Below, one piece after another: positions 7,285 through 16,805 of a DNA stretch of 27,335 bases. Numbering within the stretch: the stretch's first letter is position 1; each line of letters opens with the position of its first letter. A program made the position numbers and the translations under genes. Origin of the DNA: Sphingobacteriia bacterium (GTDB lineage Bacteria > Bacteroidota > Bacteroidia > NS11-12g > UBA955); the NCBI GenBank assembly GCA_021151535.1, contig JAGKXC010000074.1, positions 1 to 27,335 on the forward strand, read 5' to 3'. The notes beneath the pieces were generated by a model. That model had not been told where the DNA came from, ran no database searches, and saw only the letters and a list, made by a program, of their open reading frames with translations.

Positions 7285-9758
7285 ACAAACCAACATCTAT
7301 AAAACGATTTCTTGCTAAGCCCATGCCTAAGCATTGGACTTCATTGCTATTCGCGGTTTTAACCTTTGCAACCACATCCTATGTATGTGCACAAGTAAAA
7401 TCCAACCCTCAATTGGCTGTGGATTCAACAAAATTAAGCAATGAAATACAACAAATTGAATCGGTATTAATTCAAGCCATTGTATCAAAATCTGAAGCAT
7501 ATACCTTAACCAACCTTAACGCCAATTACAACCTAAAGAACTTAAATACAGGCAAAGACATTCCCATGATGCTGCAGGATCTTACTTCTGTGGTTTCCAC
7601 CTCTGATGCTGGAAATGGCATTGGTTATACTGGCTTTAGGGTGAGGGGCTCTGATGCAACAAGAACCAATATAACTGTCAATGGAGTGCCCATCAATGAT
7701 GCCGAAAGCCATGGAACTTTTTGGGTAAACATGCCCGATCTAGCAAGCTCGCTTTCATCTGCAGTCCTAACCAAAGGCGTGGGAAGTTCAACCAATGGCG
7801 GCTCAGCTTTCGGCGCCACATTAGCCCTTAGCACCCAAGATGAAACCCCAAGTGTAAGTTATATGCTCGGCGCTGGCTCATTCAACTCCTTTCGCAACAC
7901 ATTAAAACTGTCAGGCAATTACAAACTAGGCAAAACCCAATGCAATGTTCAATCAAGAACATCCTGGATTACCTCAGCAGGATTTATTGATCGTGCTAAT
8001 GCCGATTTATCGAGCTACTTCTTTTCCAATTCTTTCAAATTACCCAATAACAAGCTCACAATAAAGGTTATTGCCTTCGGCGGAAGAGAAAAAACCTATC
8101 AAGCTTGGTGGGGTATTCCCATCGAAAAATATAACCTAACTACCCAAAATTCTACCGCAGACTCACAAGCTCTAAGAGATCATTACATCCGTAATTCAGG
8201 CTTTAGCGGAGCAACCTACCGAAATTCAATCGACTCAGCCAACCTTTTCAATGCCAACCCCAATACTTACAATTACTATACTTACAAAAACGAAACTGAT
8301 AATTACCAACAACATCACCAACACCTAAATTTTGCATATCGACTAAAGCTCAACCAGTTTATCAGTGCTACAATTTATCACACATTTGGTACAGGTTATT
8401 TTGAACAGTTCAGATATGGCGATGCCTTTAGCAAATACAATATCGCCCCAATCAGAATTGCAGGAGATTCCAATGTAACATTATTGCTTACAGCCGGCGA
8501 TCTGGTTCGTCAGCGCTGGTTAAAAAACAACCTCTACGGTGTAAATATCAACTACCAATTATTTAAAACAAATTATTCATTGGTAACGGGTATCAATGCT
8601 AATCAATATTACGGAAATCACTTTGGAAGGGTAACAGAGATTATCGCCCTACCAAATCCAGTTCTAACTACTCCGCACGAATATTATCGCGCAACTGGCA
8701 ACAAATCAGACATCAGTGGCTTTGCAAAATTTACCTACAATACCAATGCCCGAAACTATAAAAAGAACATCTCTATCACCGCCGATATGCAAGTTAGAGC
8801 AGTTAACCACACCGGTTTAGGGACCGATAATGATCTAAGAGAAATCAATTTTAGCGGAAACTACTTATTCTTCAACCCCAAATTATTCTTATCCAAAAGA
8901 GTATTAAAAGGCAATCTTCAATTGGGAATTATGCGCAGCAATAAAGAACCTTCACGCTCTGATTTTACCGACAACCCAAACAATACCATTCCAAAGCCCG
9001 AACAACTCACTGATGTTGAATTAAACTACCAGAAAAATTCCGAAATCAACCAGAATTGGGAACTAGCAACCCAAACTACAGTTTACCACATGCAATACAA
9101 AAACCAATTGGTTTTAACAGGTGCTGTAAACGATGTTGGAACTGCGCTCAGAAAGAATGTTGAGAACAGCTTTAGACAGGGAGTTGAGTTTGAATTTCGC
9201 TTGCGCAATACCAATAGCCAAGTAAAAAACAAAACAACTTGGTTGGGTAATGTAACCTTAAGTAGAAACCTCATCCAAAATGCACCGGTTTCTTGGTTGG
9301 ATTACGCTACCTATACAACTTGGGATACAGTATTGGCTTCTGCGCCTATTGCTTATTCTCCCAGTGTAATTGCCGGAATTGGATTCAATTTCAACCACAA
9401 AAACTTCAATGCAACTTGGAGAACGAAACATGTTGGCATGCAATATTTAGACAATACAGGTGAAAAAACTCGCAGCCTCAAAGCCTATACTTATTCAGAA
9501 TTAACGCTTTCTAAAAACTACAAATTCGAGAAAAATAACAGAAAATCTGAAATCAATTTCAATGTACAATTAAACAATATTTTTAACACCCTTTATACAT
9601 CCAATGGATATACTTGGGGTTACTTGTATGGCAGCCGCCAAGTGATTCAAGAGGTATTCGTTTTCCCTCAGGCACCCGCCAATATCATGATCAACGTTCA
9701 GTACAAATTTTACCCAAAAACGAGAGCAACCATTCCTTCACCAAACTACAGTTGGTAA
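7281..9758 (+). CDS. TonB-dependent outer-membrane receptor, probable thiamin (precursor) uptake
   Basis: An 825-residue outer-membrane receptor. A basic N-terminus and hydrophobic segment end at TSYVCAQ (signal peptide); an internal ATG at 7323 would give a shorter leader. The plug domain (about residues 60-185) carries GYTGFRVRGSDATRTNITVN, GVPINDAESHGTFWVNMPDL and GVGSSTNGGSAFGA, the standard plug segments of Bacteroidota receptors. No CarboxypepD-like N-terminal domain is visible. The remainder is a beta-barrel rich in aromatic alternation, ending in VQYKFYPKTRAT and a short tail. The TPP riboswitch directly upstream points to transport of thiamin or a precursor, as for other THI-element-controlled receptors in this phylum. 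No partner thi gene is adjacent. A terminator follows at 9783. Confidence 0.9.
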   Translation: MNKPTSIKRFLAKPMPKHWTSLLFAVLTFATTSYVCAQVKSNPQLAVDSTKLSNEIQQIESVLIQAIVSKSEAYTLTNLNANYNLKNLNTGKDIPMMLQDLTSVVSTSDAGNGIGYTGFRVRGSDATRTNITVNGVPINDAESHGTFWVNMPDLASSLSSAVLTKGVGSSTNGGSAFGATLALSTQDETPSVSYMLGAGSFNSFRNTLKLSGNYKLGKTQCNVQSRTSWITSAGFIDRANADLSSYFFSNSFKLPNNKLTIKVIAFGGREKTYQAWWGIPIEKYNLTTQNSTADSQALRDHYIRNSGFSGATYRNSIDSANLFNANPNTYNYYTYKNETDNYQQHHQHLNFAYRLKLNQFISATIYHTFGTGYFEQFRYGDAFSKYNIAPIRIAGDSNVTLLLTAGDLVRQRWLKNNLYGVNINYQLFKTNYSLVTGINANQYYGNHFGRVTEIIALPNPVLTTPHEYYRATGNKSDISGFAKFTYNTNARNYKKNISITADMQVRAVNHTGLGTDNDLREINFSGNYLFFNPKLFLSKRVLKGNLQLGIMRSNKEPSRSDFTDNPNNTIPKPEQLTDVELNYQKNSEINQNWELATQTTVYHMQYKNQLVLTGAVNDVGTALRKNVENSFRQGVEFEFRLRNTNSQVKNKTTWLGNVTLSRNLIQNAPVSWLDYATYTTWDTVLASAPIAYSPSVIAGIGFNFNHKNFNATWRTKHVGMQYLDNTGEKTRSLKAYTYSELTLSKNYKFEKNNRKSEINFNVQLNNIFNTLYTSNGYTWGYLYGSRQVIQEVFVFPQAPANIMINVQYKFYPKTRATIPSPNYSW

Positions 9759-9764
9759 GGGAAA

Positions 9765-9923
9765 TTATTTAAATACCTGTATAAAACCGCGATACGACTC
9801 ACCTGTATTGCGGTTTTTTATGTAATAAAAATATATTCCAGCCGGTAATTCAGAACCATCTGCACGCTGTGCCTTCCAATCATTTTTATACAATGAAGTT
9901 CTGTAAACCAAATTCCCGGGTCT
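9765..9923 (-). pseudogene. Out-of-frame C-terminal T9SS (CHU_C-type) domain remnant of the M4 protease
   Basis: Reading the minus strand in the frame ending at TAA 9767-9765 gives RPGNLVYRTSLYKNDWKA, then QRADGSELPAGIYFYYIKN, a short link, YRGFIQVFK and stop. This is the second half of a gliding-motility-type C-terminal domain (NRxGNxVY...YxNDWxG...LPAGTYYY...GxxxVxK), the T9SS sorting signal. The first half, IPNIITPNG, is at the end of the protease frame (codons 9952-9926). The middle (typically DGxND...VxIFNRWG, about 25-30 residues) is missing and the frame changes at the join near 9923-9927. The intact protein would end at 9765, seven bases from the stop of the convergent receptor gene. 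The loss should remove T9SS export or anchoring if it is real. Confidence 0.8.
9783..9819 (+). terminator. Rho-independent terminator of the receptor gene
   Basis: AAAACCGCGATAC (9783-9795) pairs with GTATTGCGGTTTT (9805-9817), a 13-bp stem with one G-U, a nine-base loop and a T run to 9819. It begins 24 bases after the receptor stop. On the opposite strand it falls within the out-of-frame C-terminal coding remnant of the M4 protease (9765-9923), so the hairpin would have to be compatible with protein coding. Confidence 0.85.
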
Positions 9924-12900
9924 ACGCCATTGGGAGTGATAATATTAGGAATCCTAACAAATGGAGGATCTACAACATCCACGCGCAAAGTATCATACCA
10001 GATACAACCAGCAGAATCCATCGCCCGTAAATAATAAACCTGAGATTTTACCGGTCTAACATTGGCAAATTGTAATGAATCAGTAGTTTCCATTGCCACC
10101 GTTGGAGACCACTTCCAAAGCCATCCTGAACTGGCAACCAGCCTACCCAAACTTCCCCTATAAATAGTCGTATCAAAACTTGCAAAAATCTGCTTGCCCC
10201 TAACACCTACCCCAACAACCAAACTATCACTACATCCAAATGCATCAACTGCATAAACAGTATATTTTGCGGGTCCCAAATTGGTAATTTTCGTAGCACT
10301 TCCCAATGTAACATTATTCCAACTCAAAATCACAGGCAACTTACCACCCGATTCCTGCACCTGAATAAATCCATCGGCCGCCTTTGGGCAAACCCAAGTA
10401 TCGCTGCTAACCAAATCTACTTGTACTTTACTCGGCGACACCCATACACTATCCTTCAAAATAGAATCAGGCGAACATCCATCTTTGGCTTCCAATATAT
10501 ACTCTATGTTGCTAAACAAAACGTCATCAATTGCATTCCCTGTAATCGCAGATCCATTTACTGTCCAATTTAAAGCACTCATTTTTCCGCCCGAAACCGC
10601 AAAAGTTACATGTACACTATCACCATAACAAAGTGTATCTTCCATGATTACCATAGAGGCAGAAATTGGCGATAACATTGTAACCGTAAAATCCGATGTA
10701 TCGCTCGGAACAGTACAACCATCACCCACATGCACTGAATAATTATATATACCCGCCGAAGTTGGCTTAATCGTAACCGCGTTTCCCACCAAGGTTGGAT
10801 CACTCCAAGTAATTACCCTTTTCGCCGCTATCCCACCTGTGTCAATCAATTGAATATCATAGCTTTGACCCCAACATAATGTAGTGTCTTTTACGGACGA
10901 TACATACAATGCAGGCAGCACATCTACCGTTACCGAATCATTGGCCTCTATAGAACAACCTTCTCCGCCTCTTACATAATAAGTGGTTTTTACGATGGGT
11001 GAAACAGTAATTCCGCCACTTGTAAAACCATTACTCCAAATGGTATAAAATCCTGGCCCACCATGAATTCTATCCCCTCCGGTAACTATTGCATTTACAA
11101 ATACCGAAGTGCCATAACAAATTGTAGTATCGTTTGACATTTTCAGTCCAATTGCCTCATAAGTTTTAACCATAATACTGTCTTTGGCTATCCCCACCGA
11201 ACAGCCGTCAGACAAAGTCAATTTCACTTGAAAGGTATCGGCAACAGGGAAATCTATTTTTAATGAATCCAAACCCACATTACCATTCCAAGTAAACACA
11301 TATTTTGATGTATCACCACCAGAATATTTAGCGCGTAAAACGATACTTTTCCCTACGCAAACTTGGGTATCAGATGCTTGAATTTTAACCGATAGTCTTG
11401 GCTTCACAGTTAGTTTCTGCCAAGCTGTATCTCTTTTATTTGCACAACCATCCCAAACAACAACACGATATTGATCACTCAAAACTGCCGGTGAAATCAA
11501 TTGGCTATCTTTATTGCCAAAGGTTCCGATTCCTTTCCAATTATAGGAATACTGATAGGTTCTTCCGCCAGAAACCACGGCTTTCAACCTAATTGGATTA
11601 CCAAAACAAAGGATTGTATCTTTTTGCAAATCAACATTTAATGGCTTGAAAACTCCCACATATTCTACCTTAAAACCTTTACCCTCTACCATTTGATCAG
11701 CAAATTCCTTAAATATCAACGTATTGCCTGCCACAGAAAACCAGTTACCTCCATTTGGCAAAGTACTTCCAGTATATTGACCAATTCTTTTGGCTACAGT
11801 TTCAACGCCATTGTATAAAAACAAGGAATCAAAATTGGTTTCATAATCCAATACTTTAAATCTCAAACGAATACTATCCGCTCCTGGCAACTTTAATTTA
11901 AATCGCCTTGAATTATTTCCTAAATAATTTCCTTCTCCACCTTCATCATACACAAAACCTTTGCAACCTATTGCACTGTCAATTCCAGATTTAGGAAGTA
12001 AAAACGCATTACAAATATCAAACGTAGAATCCACCTTCATATAATTCACTTTTATCATAGAATCCTGCTTACCCTTAAAGCAACTCTGTACCACCAAGGT
12101 TACTTTGTACATTCCATAATTATTATAACTATGAACTGGCTGTGTTAATGTACTCGTACTACCATCGCCAAATCTCCACAAGCTAGACTTGTAATTTTCA
12201 CTCTTATTGTAAAAATTAACATTCATCCCCGTTCTACAAATCATGGTATCAGCAGAAAAATTGGCCTTCACATAGGCGCTATCATACTTCGCTCCTACCC
12301 CGCAAACCCACCATGCATTGGTTACTTGAACCACTTCGTTACTACACATTCCAAACAAATCCATCGCACTCAGTATACTATAGGTTCTGGCATCTGCGTA
12401 TTGTGCACTCGAAGTTAAATAAACACTCAATGTACGGTAAGTTATGGCAGCCGCTTTTCGAATTCCCAAAGAATCAATTAAAAAAGCATTACCTTTTTCA
12501 TTCACCCCAGTAATACCCTCACTTAACAAATAATACCAATAATTCATCACCCCGCTGTTGTAATGAACCCCACCATTATCGCCCGTTCCACTATACCACA
12601 AGTTACCTTTGTAATACTTTGGTTGTGACTTCAAATTGGGATTACTCATATCCCTTATCCCCGCATTGGCCGTGATATCCTCACCAATCTTCCATGAATA
12701 CTGAGTTGGACGCGACCATTGCTCAATGGTTTGTCCAAAAACATCGCTAAAACTTTCATTTAAAGCCCCACTCTCGTAAGAGTATGCTAAGCTGGCAGTG
12801 TATGAGGTAACTGCATGGGTAATCTCATGACCGCATACATCCAACGCCGTTAAAGGCGCTTTAAAAGTTCCACCGCTACCATCGCCATATGACATTACAT

Positions 12901-13966
12901 AGCCATCCCAAAAAGCATTATCGTAATTCACATCAAAATGAACGAAACTATAAATTTTTGCGCCGTTGTTGTCAAAGCTATTTCTACCGTGCTCACCAAA
13001 ATAATAATCATAAGTTTGAGCTGCACCCCAATGTGCATCGGTTGCAACTTCATCCTTCTGAGCATTTACATTATTCCAATAGTTATCGGCATCCGTGAAA
13101 TCAACTGCAGCAGTATAGGTTTTGCCCGTCTTCATATTGTAAGTCTCAATTCCCTTCCCTCTACTCGCTTCTCTTAATCGATAACTTCCAGGCGCAACGC
13201 TATCCGTGGTGATACTGCGTGTTCCACTAAATTTTGTAACAGCCGTACCTTTCACGTCCGTATGTAGAATCAATTCGTTGGTAGCAACCAAATCACCCGT
13301 TTCTGCATCAATGTAAATCGATTTCCCGAACAAGCTATCAATCGCCAAAACATCAAATCTATAACACAATCGAAAATCCTTTTCTAAGTCCATCTCCCGA
13401 GCACAATATTCCAAACTACCAACTGGAAAATAGCTCGTATCCTTCTTACCAGTAATCCGTTGCAACATTTGATTATAACCCGGTTCCTGCCAATAATACT
13501 TCTTTGCGGGGAATTTTTTTAGGGCGATATCCCTCGCCGCATCCTTTGAAATCACAGCCCTACCACCCAATTTCGCTTCAGGTACAAAATCACCATTTAT
13601 CATCCGAATTCTGCCCATTTTGGAATGAACAACCCCCATCGATAATCGAACTGGAACTCCTTGATAATAATGCTGTACACGATAATGAACCTCATTTTGC
13701 CCATCCCTCAATTCACTGTAAATCTTCCATTGTGAATTAGCAGAATAAGAAACCATTTTCTTCAGCAAAACCTGCCATTGCTCAAAACTTGGTTGCTCTT
13801 GAACTTGATCAAATTGTATAATTTGGGGCGAATTTAACCGGTTGTGATTTACAATTTTCGCTTGTGAAAACCCAGTGTTACTAGCAAAAAATATTAGAAA
13901 CCCACCCAAAATATGGATGAGATTTTTCAAATTATTTTTAGAATTTAAGTGTAATTTTTTCATCAT
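9818..13966 (-). CDS. Secreted M4 (thermolysin-family) metalloprotease with PKD, CUB and Ig/SprB-like repeats; C-terminus disrupted
   Basis: About 1382 residues as read. Numbering below is from GTG 13972; ATG 13966 (two residues later) is preferred. A signal peptide ends near residue 37 (TGFSQ). A propeptide (about 45-235) is followed by the M4 catalytic domain with zinc site HEITH (382-386), third ligand Glu 406 in GALNESFSD, and the active-site His 470 in DNGGVHYNSG. After it come a PKD domain (about 570-645, WRFGDGS), a CUB-like domain (about 650-770) and several Ig-like repeats, each opening with a DTxxCxG motif and a GG turn. A SprB-type repeat (about 1170-1240) precedes IPNIITPNG. The last 34 or so residues of this frame (GVDPGIW onward) are frameshift product, not a sorting domain; the expected tail lies out of frame at 9765-9923. 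It is an extracellular protease by family knowledge. Confidence 0.88.
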   Translation of the reverse strand: MMKKLHLNSKNNLKNLIHILGGFLIFFASNTGFSQAKIVNHNRLNSPQIIQFDQVQEQPSFEQWQVLLKKMVSYSANSQWKIYSELRDGQNEVHYRVQHYYQGVPVRLSMGVVHSKMGRIRMINGDFVPEAKLGGRAVISKDAARDIALKKFPAKKYYWQEPGYNQMLQRITGKKDTSYFPVGSLEYCAREMDLEKDFRLCYRFDVLAIDSLFGKSIYIDAETGDLVATNELILHTDVKGTAVTKFSGTRSITTDSVAPGSYRLREASRGKGIETYNMKTGKTYTAAVDFTDADNYWNNVNAQKDEVATDAHWGAAQTYDYYFGEHGRNSFDNNGAKIYSFVHFDVNYDNAFWDGYVMSYGDGSGGTFKAPLTALDVCGHEITHAVTSYTASLAYSYESGALNESFSDVFGQTIEQWSRPTQYSWKIGEDITANAGIRDMSNPNLKSQPKYYKGNLWYSGTGDNGGVHYNSGVMNYWYYLLSEGITGVNEKGNAFLIDSLGIRKAAAITYRTLSVYLTSSAQYADARTYSILSAMDLFGMCSNEVVQVTNAWWVCGVGAKYDSAYVKANFSADTMICRTGMNVNFYNKSENYKSSLWRFGDGSTSTLTQPVHSYNNYGMYKVTLVVQSCFKGKQDSMIKVNYMKVDSTFDICNAFLLPKSGIDSAIGCKGFVYDEGGEGNYLGNNSRRFKLKLPGADSIRLRFKVLDYETNFDSLFLYNGVETVAKRIGQYTGSTLPNGGNWFSVAGNTLIFKEFADQMVEGKGFKVEYVGVFKPLNVDLQKDTILCFGNPIRLKAVVSGGRTYQYSYNWKGIGTFGNKDSQLISPAVLSDQYRVVVWDGCANKRDTAWQKLTVKPRLSVKIQASDTQVCVGKSIVLRAKYSGGDTSKYVFTWNGNVGLDSLKIDFPVADTFQVKLTLSDGCSVGIAKDSIMVKTYEAIGLKMSNDTTICYGTSVFVNAIVTGGDRIHGGPGFYTIWSNGFTSGGITVSPIVKTTYYVRGGEGCSIEANDSVTVDVLPALYVSSVKDTTLCWGQSYDIQLIDTGGIAAKRVITWSDPTLVGNAVTIKPTSAGIYNYSVHVGDGCTVPSDTSDFTVTMLSPISASMVIMEDTLCYGDSVHVTFAVSGGKMSALNWTVNGSAITGNAIDDVLFSNIEYILEAKDGCSPDSILKDSVWVSPSKVQVDLVSSDTWVCPKAADGFIQVQESGGKLPVILSWNNVTLGSATKITNLGPAKYTVYAVDAFGCSDSLVVGVGVRGKQIFASFDTTIYRGSLGRLVASSGWLWKWSPTVAMETTDSLQFANVRPVKSQVYYLRAMDSAGCIWYDTLRVDVVDPPFVRIPNIITPNGVDPGIWFTELHCIKMIGRHSVQMVLNYRLEYIFIT

Positions 13967-14010
13967 TGCCACTAAACGGTTCTAATTCACCGCTTTACAA
14001 TGATAACCAA

Positions 14011-15366
14011 TTATTGTCGTTTTTCCCGCCAAATCCTTAATAACGAATCGGCATATGGCATTTTAATTGTAAAATTTGGCATGTTGTTTTTAGGCGGAAC
14101 CAACACATTAAAGCCCAAATCATGCACCGACTTTCCCAGCCATTGCTGCGCAATTTCACAGTTGTTTAATAACTTTTTATCGCCAAAATTCTTAGCAAAT
14201 ACATAGTTCAATTTCGCATTCGCTCCAACCGTTTTTGCAACCGCCGCCGCAATATAGCCGCGCAAATGTGCATCAACGTGTTCAGTTGGATAATACTGGT
14301 CTGTATAATGCTCTCCGCCAGCAAACCTACCATACGTCTTCACGTACATCGCCGGAATATCTACAACCTGCAAAGTAGAAACGCCCGTTGCACAATCTCC
14401 CGTTTTTGCGTCCCAAGCCTTTTGCCATAAATCCAACCGATCACGCAAAAACGCCAAATTAAAATCAATATACTGTGTAAGTTGATTGCCCAAAATAGCA
14501 TCTGCATGGGCCCTATTTGGCATCAAAATCAAACATACCAAGTTGATGTTTCTTTCCTTGCATGCATCAACCATCGCCTTTAACTCATTCAACCTGGGGT
14601 TTTGATCGTCCATTATCCAAGCAAACTCCTTGATGTAAGCATCCGCCATGTTCCGTACCTCACTCGGTAAGTAGTAATTCTTCCCTGCCATCAGCTCAAT
14701 CCAACTTCGGGTATTAGGTATTTGATCCATTCCCTGAAAAGCAGCAATCCCATTTTCACCGCTTAATTTATCCTGAGAAAAACGCAAATCCTGCAACCTC
14801 CACCACTTCGATTTTTCTCGTTCCATCTCCATCGCATTGCGGTTATCATAATGGTGTAAACTCACATAAATACGATTCACCAAGGGAAGCCTCCTTGAAT
14901 AAAAAACTGCCTCCTGTTGATTACTTGCCTCGTTCGCACTGAAAGTTGCTGCCGGACCGAAAGTGCGCATGTTCACAGTAACAACCACCGTTAATGGCTT
15001 TCGTTTCAATCGCTCATCTGAGATCAAACCCAACATTTTCCTGAACATTCCAACATGATAACCATCGTGAGAAATGCCAGTAACCTTTACTCCACCATCA
15101 AAATAAAACTGCAGCCACTCCGCTACACTATACGCCAACGTATCCGTCCATGGATTAAAACTCGTATTGGAACTTTCGCCCAAATAAACTACATCCGATT
15201 GCTGGAAAGCCGTATCCAATTTGCCAGCTACTTTGCTAAACTTCACCCGTTCCGTTGGATAAATAGTTTGCACATATATCCAATTCATTAGGAAAAACAT
15301 TGCAGCAGCAACCGCAAATCTCGGAATCAATTTCAGGGCGATATTTTTTAACCAATCATACTGCAT
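14011..15366 (-). CDS. Membrane-anchored SGNH-hydrolase-like protein, partner of MBOAT
   Basis: A 451-residue protein with one N-terminal membrane segment (about 12-31), the rest probably periplasmic. DVVYLGESSNTSF (GES, Ser 65) resembles block I of SGNH hydrolases, and YPTEHVDAHLRGY near 360-370 offers an Asp 365/His 367 pair like the C-terminal catalytic block. It starts nine bases after the MBOAT gene. That pairing matches polysaccharide or peptidoglycan O-acylation systems (AlgI/AlgJ, PatA/PatB, DltB/DltD types), in which the MBOAT protein passes an acyl group across the membrane and the SGNH protein transfers it to the polymer. Family assignment is by motif and neighbourhood only, and the acceptor is unknown. 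Confidence 0.65.
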   Translation of the reverse strand: MQYDWLKNIALKLIPRFAVAAAMFFLMNWIYVQTIYPTERVKFSKVAGKLDTAFQQSDVVYLGESSNTSFNPWTDTLAYSVAEWLQFYFDGGVKVTGISHDGYHVGMFRKMLGLISDERLKRKPLTVVVTVNMRTFGPAATFSANEASNQQEAVFYSRRLPLVNRIYVSLHHYDNRNAMEMEREKSKWWRLQDLRFSQDKLSGENGIAAFQGMDQIPNTRSWIELMAGKNYYLPSEVRNMADAYIKEFAWIMDDQNPRLNELKAMVDACKERNINLVCLILMPNRAHADAILGNQLTQYIDFNLAFLRDRLDLWQKAWDAKTGDCATGVSTLQVVDIPAMYVKTYGRFAGGEHYTDQYYPTEHVDAHLRGYIAAAVAKTVGANAKLNYVFAKNFGDKKLLNNCEIAQQWLGKSVHDLGFNVLVPPKNNMPNFTIKMPYADSLLRIWREKRQ

Positions 15367-15374
15367 ATGGCTCT

Positions 15375-16166
15375 CTAAAATTGGAAATATACAAAAGGAT
15401 GATTAATCGCGCCGCCAAACATTAAAATGGCAAGCAACATGAGAATATACATGATCCAACGCTGCCACCACACAAATTTTCCCAGCCAAATATCAACGCG
15501 CACACGCATTACAAATAAATCCAAAATCAAAAACAGCAATAACAGCAAAGGAATTACAGTGCCTACATGCAAAGTAGGCACCAAAGCATTATTTCCCAGC
15601 CGCCCTGCAGTATTTTCAACTCCTTTTTCAGTTCCCCATAATTTTCCAAAAACTTCACCGGCTTGTTGAATACTTCCACTTCGGAAATAAACCAAAGTCA
15701 TCATAAAGAAAAACCCAGTTTTTAACTGCCTAAACCCATCCCAAATTACCCTTCTCAAAGGCACATGATGCTCCGTACCCTTATCTCCGCCAATAAAATC
15801 TAAAGGTTTAAATACAAAACGATCAAATATATACAAGACCCCTTGAGAAATACCAAAAACTATCATCGTAGTATTGGCTCCATGCCACAAACCACTAGTA
15901 AAGAAAACCAACATTGCGGCCATCGCCAGAACAAATGGCCCTCTTCTATTTCCGCCTACCGGGATAAAAATATAATCCCTAAACCAAGTACTCAATGAAA
16001 TATGCCAACGTTGCCAAAATTCCGGAATGCTCTTAGCCACAAAAGGCTTGTTGAAATTATCCATCAAATGAATACCAAACAGCAATGCACTGCCTTGTGC
16101 CAACAAAGAATAACCAAAGAAATCTGTATAAACCTGAAAAGTGAAAAAGAACGTCGCCAACCACGC
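15375..16166 (-). pseudogene. MBOAT acyltransferase, C-terminal part (frame-shifted from N-terminal part)
   Basis: The C-terminal 260 or so residues of a membrane-bound O-acyltransferase. It opens within AWLATFFFTFQVYTDFFGYS, continues FNKPFVAKSIPEFWQRW, HISLSTWFRDYIFIPVGGNR, and contains the MBOAT histidine motif SGLWHGAN, followed by three or more hydrophobic segments. There is no start codon of its own in a sensible place: the frame runs open to the join and the first possible start is a TTG (16160) inside a conserved membrane segment. The upstream half is in another frame at 16064-16753. Between KGL of that half and AWLATFFF of this one, MBOAT relatives have about 35 more residues (a G-x-F/L-KK-x-VIAD-type segment) that are absent here. 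Confidence 0.85.
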
Positions 16167-16753
16167 AATCCTTTTCTAATATCTTCCCACTTTGGCATAT
16201 AACCAGAAAAAAGCTGACTATGTAATTGCCCAAATCGCTCAATAGGACCCGCTACCAATTGGGGGAAAAACGACACATACAACATGAATTTCGGAAGATA
16301 GTGCTCCGCTTTCTCTTCGCCCCGATACACATCCACCACATAACTAATACTCTGAAACGTATAAAACGAAATGCCCGCTGGCACCGTGTACTTACCCAAC
16401 TCAATGATCCAAGCCGTAGCGTCATGATGAAAAAGCCAATTTGCAACGGGGCTTTTTCCCATCGTAAAATCAAAATATTTGAACATGAAAAGCATCGTTA
16501 CGTTCGTGCCAATGCTAAACCACAACCAGAATTTTCGTTTTCCGGGCGATGATGTTTTTTCTATGCTCATGGCCGACCACCAATCAATCACCGTGGTGAG
16601 CAACATCAGCCCAACAAATTCAACCTTCCAAAAACCGTAGAAAAAATAACTCGCCAATAATAGCCATACCCAACGGATATTCTTTGGTAATAAGAAATAA
16701 CTCAGCCAAACTATGGGCAGAAATAGCCAATAAATTACTGAGTTAAACAACAT
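16064..16753 (-). pseudogene. MBOAT acyltransferase, N-terminal part (AlgI/PatA-like)
   Basis: ATG 16753 begins an AlgI-type N-terminus: MLFNSVIYWLFLPIVWLSYF, then several membrane segments, KYFDF, VPAGISFYTFQSISYVVDVY, FFPQLVAGPIERFGQL and KWEDIRKGL. Native coding ends about 16167; the remaining 33 residues (RGWRRSFSLF onward) are the wrong frame. Together the two halves give about 459 residues against roughly 480-500 for intact relatives, so a block is missing as well as out of frame. An intact protein would move acyl groups across the inner membrane for the SGNH partner just downstream. A perfect TATATTTG box sits eight bases upstream of the ATG. Confidence 0.85.
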
Positions 16754-16760
16754 AAGGTCG

Positions 16761-16768
16761 CAAATATA
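16761..16768 (-). promoter_or_regulatory. Putative -7 box for the MBOAT-SGNH pair
   Basis: The minus strand reads TATATTTG from 16768 to 16761, a perfect TAnnTTTG box. Only seven bases separate it from ATG 16753, implying a leaderless or nearly leaderless mRNA. The nearest upstream TTG (16797-16795) is 26 bases away, slightly beyond the usual spacing. Confidence 0.4.
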
Positions 16769-16805
16769 ATCCCGAGAAGCTCAGATTTCCGCCTCAATTT
16801 TTGGG

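Noticed and set aside
7116..7334. A 72-codon minus-strand frame across the riboswitch
   Set aside because: It is antisense to the TPP aptamer and receptor start, with no protein-like features.
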